From: Nocardia pseudovaccinii NBRC 100343
Lineage (GTDB): Bacteria > Actinomycetota > Actinomycetes > Mycobacteriales > Mycobacteriaceae
Direction: 5' to 3'
Length of the DNA stretch: 64,000 nucleotides
Assembly: GCF_001613225.1 (NCBI RefSeq)
Contig: NZ_BDBY01000034.1
Span: forward strand, 124,001-188,000
Below are positions 59,791 through 64,000 of the stretch, in pieces. The translations under genes and the position numbers were made by a program. A model generated the notes under the pieces. The model was not told the origin of the DNA. It was given only the letters and a program-made list of their open reading frames with translations, and ran no database searches. Numbering within the stretch: position 1 is the first letter of the stretch; each line of letters starts with the position of its first letter.

Positions 59791-60000
59791 TCAGACTCCG
59801 GTTCGCGGCTCGATCGCGACCAGGTCGAGCACCAGGTCCTGAAGCACCCGGCGCGTGGTGTGCGCCTGCGCGATCAGCGGTTCGGATGATTCCATCTCGG
59901 CTAGCTCGACCAGCTTGTTGACGACGTGGCAGACCGCAACGAGTCGTCGGATCGCTTGACGACGCTCGGCGAGATTCATGGTGTCGGTGGCCATATTCAC
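59791..60000 (-). CDS. Small helical protein, 69 residues
   Basis: MNMATDTMNLAERRQAIRRLVAVCHVVNKLVELAEMES. Helical, cytoplasmic, no domain recognised. The start may be ATG 59991 instead. It lies between the aldehyde-dehydrogenase operon and ptsI. Confidence 0.45.
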   Translation of the reverse strand: MNMATDTMNLAERRQAIRRLVAVCHVVNKLVELAEMESSEPLIAQAHTTRRVLQDLVLDLVAIEPRTGV

Positions 60001-60086
60001 CAGATCGCCGCAACCGCCCCGACCGTTTCGCTCGAGTTTGCTGGATCATGAAGTGGCACTCATGGCAATCGTTGCGCAACCATCGA

Positions 60087-61799
60087 TCATCCGGCGGACT
60101 GCAGGGCGGCGCGGGCGGCGGTGCGGGCGCTGTCCGGGTCGGAGGTCGACAGGACGGCGGCCGCGGCGCGGTGGCAGTCGTCGAGGGTGACGGCGGAGAG
60201 CGCGGCTCCGACGGCGGCTACCGCGACACCGGCGGCGGAGAGCGAGCTGATGCCGAATCCGGTTAGGACGCAAGCCAATAGTGGGTCGGCGGCGGCTTCG
60301 CCGCAGACGCCGACGGGCTTGTGCGCGGTCGCACCGGCAGCCGCGGTGCGGGCGACCAGCGCCAGGACTGCGGGTTGCCAGGGGTCGGTGAGTGCGGCGA
60401 GGTCGGCGGACATGCGGTCGGCGGCCATAGTGTATTGCGCCAGGTCGTTGGTGCCGATCGAGAGGAAGTCGACGTGTTCCAGAATTGCCTCGGCCAGAAG
60501 GGCGGCCGCGGGGACCTCGATCATGACACCGGGGACCAGTCCGCGCGCTCGCACCTTGGCGGCGAACGATTTCGCTTCGGCCGCAGTGGAAATCATCGGC
60601 GCCATGACCCACGGTGTGGGCGTGCGGTCGGCGGCGGCCTGGGCAATCGCGTCGAGTTGGCGGTCCAGGATTCCGCTGTCGCGGGCGGCGATGCGGATGC
60701 CGCGCACACCGAGCGCGGGGTTCGCTTCGTCGGCATGGTCGGCGAAACGCAGTGGCTTATCCGAACCGGCGTCGAGAGTGCGGATCACCACCTTCGACCC
60801 GGCATAGGCGTCGAAGACCTCGCGATAGATGTCCGCCTGTTCAGCGATGCTGGGCTCGGATTCGCGATCAAGGAAACATAATTCGGTGCGGAACAGGCCG
60901 ATGCCCTCGGCCGGTTGTGAGAGTGTCGCGCGGGCTCCGGCCGCGTCTTGGACGTTGGCGAGAATCTCGACGCGATGCCCATCCGCGGTCGCGCCCGGAC
61001 CGGTCCAGGCCGCCGTGCGCGATTCCTGTGCGCGATATTCGGCCACGGCGCGGGCTGCGGTTTCCGGGTCCGGACCGATGGCGACCTGCCCGGCCGCCCC
61101 ATCGATCAGCACGTGCACTCCGGCTGGCACATTGTCGAGTCCGGCGATCGCGACCACGCACGGGATGCCGAGCTGGCGGGCGATGATCGCGGTGTGGCTC
61201 GTCGGGCCGCCGCGCGAAGTCGCAAGGCCGACAATGAGATTCGGATCCAGCCCGGCGGTATCGGCGGGGGCCAGGTCGTCGGCGAGCAGGATCGATGGCC
61301 TGGCGGGCGTAGGGATTCCCGGCTCGGGCACACCGGCCAGCTCGGCCACCACCCGGTCGCAGACATCGCGAAGGTCGGTGACGCGCTCGGCCATCAGCCC
61401 ACCGAGTTTGGTGAACACCTCGGCGAACTGATCGGTGGCCGCGGTGGCCGCGACGGCGGCGGGACTGCCCGCGGCGATGAGTTTCTCGGCGGCATTGAGC
61501 CAGCCACGATCGGCCGCCATCGCGGCATTCGCGACGAGCACCTCCGCGGCCGCGCCGCTCGCGTGGTTGGCGCGCTCGCGCAAGCGCCGTGCAACCACCG
61601 ATGTCGCGGCGAGGAAGGCCTCGTGTTGCGATGCCCGATCGGACTCGGCGACCGGTTCGGCACGAAGGTCCACGCGAATCCGCGGCGCCGGACGCACCGT
61701 TGGCGCGGCGGCGATTCCGGGCACCGCCGGGGTGCCGCGCAATGTCATGGCGCTGCGCGCAACCTTCACAGCGCCTGCGGCCTGCGGTGATCCGGACAT
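60087..61799 (-). CDS. ptsI: Phosphoenolpyruvate-protein phosphotransferase (PTS enzyme I)
   Basis: 570 residues, ATG 61799 after GGAGGAGGA. Phosphohistidine site His202 in GGPTSHTAIIARQL, PEP-binding EGIGLFRTELCFLD and IGTNDLAQYTMAADR, and catalytic Cys in GVCGEAAADP. It takes phosphate from PEP and passes it to HPr, here presumably for fructose uptake. Divergent from fruR-fruK-fruA, an actinobacterial fru-locus arrangement. HPr is not in the window and may follow fruA. An alternative start is ATG 61748. Confidence 0.95.
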   Translation of the reverse strand: MSGSPQAAGAVKVARSAMTLRGTPAVPGIAAAPTVRPAPRIRVDLRAEPVAESDRASQHEAFLAATSVVARRLRERANHASGAAAEVLVANAAMAADRGWLNAAEKLIAAGSPAAVAATAATDQFAEVFTKLGGLMAERVTDLRDVCDRVVAELAGVPEPGIPTPARPSILLADDLAPADTAGLDPNLIVGLATSRGGPTSHTAIIARQLGIPCVVAIAGLDNVPAGVHVLIDGAAGQVAIGPDPETAARAVAEYRAQESRTAAWTGPGATADGHRVEILANVQDAAGARATLSQPAEGIGLFRTELCFLDRESEPSIAEQADIYREVFDAYAGSKVVIRTLDAGSDKPLRFADHADEANPALGVRGIRIAARDSGILDRQLDAIAQAAADRTPTPWVMAPMISTAAEAKSFAAKVRARGLVPGVMIEVPAAALLAEAILEHVDFLSIGTNDLAQYTMAADRMSADLAALTDPWQPAVLALVARTAAAGATAHKPVGVCGEAAADPLLACVLTGFGISSLSAAGVAVAAVGAALSAVTLDDCHRAAAAVLSTSDPDSARTAARAALQSAG

Positions 61800-61882
61800 T
61801 CGATTCCTCCTCCACGCCGATGTCGAGTGAGTGCGACCGATTACTCAGCTCGGCTCGTTGTGATCCAGACTACTCAAATCTC

Positions 61883-61911
61883 TTGACAAAGCAACACAGA
61901 CGGGCATAAAA
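61883..61911 (+). promoter_or_regulatory. Promoter of fruR-fruK-fruA
   Basis: TTGACA (61883-61888) and CATAAA (61905-61910), 16 bases apart. The following AT-rich stretch (AACATAAACACACATT) up to the fruR ribosome site could bind FruR, as DeoR-type regulators use A/C-rich repeats. It sits in the ptsI-fruR divergent gap. Confidence 0.6.
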
Positions 61912-61945
61912 CAACATAAACACACATTGCCAATCGGAGGACCGG

Positions 61946-62713
61946 ATGTACGCAGAGGAGCGCCAGCAGGCCATCGCCGCCCTGGTCGGGCAACGCGGGC
62001 GCGTATCGGTCGCCGATCTGTCCGAGCAGTACGGGGTCACCACCGAAACCGTGCGCCGAGATCTGGCGGTCCTCGATCGGATGGGGCTGATCCGCAGGGT
62101 GCACGGGGGTGCGGTGCCCGCTGCGGCGCTCACCGCGATCGAACTCGGCACCACCGAGCGCGAACACACCCACGCCGCCGAGAAGGACCGAATCGCCAAG
62201 GCGGCGTTGGATTATCTGCCACCGACCGGCGGCAGCGTGCTGTTCGATGCCGGGACCACCACCGCGCGGGTGGCCGCCGCCCTGCCCGCCGATCGGGAGC
62301 TCGTCGCCGTGACGAACTCGGTGCCCATCGCGGCCCGGCTCAGTGGATTCGCCGGAGTGCGGCTGCATCTGATCGGCGGCCGAGTGCGGGGTGTCACGCA
62401 GGCCGCGGTCGGCGCGGAGGCCTTGCGAGTACTCGGCGAGTTGCGGGTCGATGTGGCGTTCATCGGCACCAATGCCCTGACCATCGGCCACGGACTGTCC
62501 ACCCCCGATCCCGACGAGGCGGCGGTGAAGCGCGCCATGATCGCCAGCGCCCACCGAGTAGTAGTGGTCGCCGATGCGACGAAGGTCGGGCGCGAGGATC
62601 TGCTGAGCTTCGGTTCGGTCGAGGAATTCGATGTGCTGGTCACCGATACCGGGCTGCTCCCTTCGGTGCACAACGAACTCACCGAGTACGGCATCGAGGT
62701 GGTCACCGCATGA
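61946..62713 (+). CDS. fruR: DeoR/GlpR-type regulator of the fructose operon
   Basis: 255 residues, ATG after GGAGGACCGG. DeoR HTH at about 5-55 (YAEERQQAIAALVGQRGRVSVADLSEQYGVTTETVRRDLAVLDRMGLIRRVHGG) and the sugar-phosphate-binding ISOCOT-type domain (LFDAGTTTARVAAALP, VTNSVPIA, VDVAFIGTNAL, VVVADATKVGRE). Represses the fru operon, relieved by fructose-1-phosphate in homologues. Its stop overlaps the fruK start (ATGA). Confidence 0.9.
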   Translation: MYAEERQQAIAALVGQRGRVSVADLSEQYGVTTETVRRDLAVLDRMGLIRRVHGGAVPAAALTAIELGTTEREHTHAAEKDRIAKAALDYLPPTGGSVLFDAGTTTARVAAALPADRELVAVTNSVPIAARLSGFAGVRLHLIGGRVRGVTQAAVGAEALRVLGELRVDVAFIGTNALTIGHGLSTPDPDEAAVKRAMIASAHRVVVVADATKVGREDLLSFGSVEEFDVLVTDTGLLPSVHNELTEYGIEVVTA

Positions 62714-63660
62714 TCGTCACACTCACCGCGAATCCCAGCATCGACCGCACCGTCAACCTGCGGGAACCATTGCGGCGCGGCGCCGTACTCCGGGCCGAGA
62801 CCGCGCTGTCGCAGCCCGGCGGTAAGGGGGTCAACGTATCCCGGGTGATCGCCGCCGCCGGGTGCGAGACCATTGCGGTGCTGCCCGGCAATGCCGGTGA
62901 TCCGTTGCTGCGCATGCTCACCGATGCCGATATCGAGCATCGCGCGGTGCCGTGCGCCACCCCGGCGCGCACCAATCTCACCGTCGCCGAACGCGACGGG
63001 ACCACCACGAAGATCAATGAACCCGGATCATCGCTGTCCGCCGAATGCCTTGCCGCACTGGCGAATCAGCTCGATGCACTCGCGGATACGGCGAGCTGGG
63101 TCGTGCTGTCCGGATCCCTCCCACCCGCAGTTCCCACGGACTGGTACGCGTATCTGCTGCACCGGCTGCGCGACGTCCGGATCGCGGTCGATACCTCCGA
63201 CGCTCCCCTGCTCGCACTGGCCGCCGAGCTGGAATCGGCTGCGCCGCAACTACTCAAGCCGAATGCCGAGGAGCTCGCCCAGCTCACCCACGGCGACCCC
63301 GCCGAGTTGGAGGATCCGGTCGCCGCCGCGCGTGCGGCGAGCACACTGGTCGCTCGCGGCGTCGGTGCCGTCCTCGCGACGCTCGGCGCGTCCGGAGCCG
63401 TACTCGTCACCGCGGACGGTGCGTGGCATGCCACCGCACCCGCCATTACCCCGCGCAGCACCGTGGGGGCAGGCGATTCCGCGCTGGCCGGATACCTGCT
63501 CGCCGATCTCGACGGGCTCGACGCACCGGATCGGCTGCGCCGCGCCGTCGCCTACGGCAGCGCCGCCGCCGCGCTGCCGGGGACCGGGCTGCCCGGACCA
63601 CACCACACCGACCCCCGCGCCGTGGCCGTCACGACGTTGGAATCCCTGCACAGTCGCTGA
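62710..63660 (+). CDS. fruK: 1-phosphofructokinase
   Basis: 316 residues, ATG overlapping the fruR stop (4 bases). PfkB-family: TANPSIDRTV, the GGKGVNVSRVIAAAG sugar-binding loop, and C-terminal TVGAGDSALAGYL with the catalytic Asp. Phosphorylates fructose-1-phosphate to fructose-1,6-bisphosphate in the cytoplasm, after PTS uptake. The enzyme is complete. Confidence 0.95.
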   Translation: MIVTLTANPSIDRTVNLREPLRRGAVLRAETALSQPGGKGVNVSRVIAAAGCETIAVLPGNAGDPLLRMLTDADIEHRAVPCATPARTNLTVAERDGTTTKINEPGSSLSAECLAALANQLDALADTASWVVLSGSLPPAVPTDWYAYLLHRLRDVRIAVDTSDAPLLALAAELESAAPQLLKPNAEELAQLTHGDPAELEDPVAAARAASTLVARGVGAVLATLGASGAVLVTADGAWHATAPAITPRSTVGAGDSALAGYLLADLDGLDAPDRLRRAVAYGSAAAALPGTGLPGPHHTDPRAVAVTTLESLHSR

Positions 63661-63671
63661 AGGACACTGCG

Positions 63672-64000
63672 ATGGCCCACTCCCCTGATTCGATCATCAC
63701 CACCGAGCTGATCAGCCTCGATACCGACCTCGGCACCGCCAAGGAGACGGTGATCGCGACACTCGCCCAGCGGCTCACCGACAATGGGCGGGCCACCTCC
63801 GCCGAGGCGCTACGCGACGCGGCGCTGGCGCGCGAATCACAGTCCGCGACAGGGCTTCCCGGTGGGATCGCGATTCCGCACTGCCGGAATGCGGCGGTGA
63901 CCAGTGCGTCGCTCGGATTCGCTCGGTTGGCGCCCGCGGTGGACTTCGGTGCTGCTGACGGGCCAGCGGATCTGGTATTCCTCATTACCGCGCCGGAAGG
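63672..64000 (+). CDS. fruA: PTS fructose transporter, EIIA domain (cut by window end)
   Basis: The frame is open to the end of the window: about 109 codons of the N-terminal EIIA-Fru domain: SIITTELISLDTDLGTAKETV, RESQSATGLPGGIAIPHCRN with the phosphorylated His. In actinobacteria FruA usually carries EIIA-EIIB-EIIC, the membrane part for fructose import as fructose-1-phosphate. It starts 11 bases after the fruK stop. Confidence 0.9.
   Translation, partial: MAHSPDSIITTELISLDTDLGTAKETVIATLAQRLTDNGRATSAEALRDAALARESQSATGLPGGIAIPHCRNAAVTSASLGFARLAPAVDFGAADGPADLVFLITAPE

Noticed and set aside
1..64000. rRNA, tRNA, integrase or prophage genes
   Set aside because: None seen. The two TnpB elements are the only mobile features found, so the window is not a genomic island by these criteria.

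Overview
This 64 kb window is GC-rich, densely packed actinomycete DNA. The gene content points to Nocardia or a close Mycobacteriales relative: a CYP125-type steroid P450 behind a KstR-type operator, a PknK-like kinase, an F420-type luciferase-like oxidoreductase, a CYP157-like P450, a fructose PTS locus and many small actinobacterial proteins. The genus is inferred from gene types recalled from memory, not from a marker gene. I saw no rRNA, tRNA or CRISPR array.

Layout. 1-13 kb: end of an MFS pump, PucR and TetR regulators, an ABC1 kinase and two alpha/beta hydrolases (one with a leader peptide and no nucleophile serine). Then come a frameshifted secreted beta-propeller, an EamA/LysR divergent pair fused by deletion, an MFS-MarR operon with a palindromic operator over the start codon, and CYP125. 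13-30 kb: F420-type oxidoreductase, DM13 lipoprotein, an MFS pump with three carboxypeptidase-regulatory-like modules, a 915-residue membrane-anchored protein with a periplasmic-binding sensor fold, a divergent polysaccharide deacetylase and DUF4015 glycosidase, a TAP-type peptidase, a GerW-like plus TerD-AIM24 pair, an M3 peptidase, and a PAP2-lipid kinase fusion.

30-38 kb is an accessory stretch. Two TnpB-bearing IS605-type elements sit antisense inside the 5' parts of host genes (an alpha/beta hydrolase and a DUF3556 protein). In neither case is the 3' part of the host gene found beyond the element. msrB-msrA, a MarR regulator and small secreted or membrane proteins lie between them. 38-45 kb: a second hydrolase with a leader region resembling the one at 5.75 kb, a cluster of five overlapping or tightly spaced small genes divergent from an XRE regulator, a PheC-like secreted protein, YggT and another hydrolase.

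45-60 kb: SAM methyltransferase, a GGDEF-EAL protein convergent with a PknK-like kinase, a decayed MetE-like gene, an amidase, a P450 lacking the ExxR arginine, and an acetaldehyde dehydrogenase operon (GAF regulator, exaC-type dehydrogenase, DUF779). 60-64 kb: ptsI divergent from fruR-fruK-fruA (fruA cut by the window edge). Fructose enters through the PTS, is phosphorylated by FruK, and is sensed by the DeoR-type FruR.

Recurrent themes are gene decay (at least six broken genes) and regulatory architecture: leaderless starts, operators overlapping starts, leader peptides and translational coupling.
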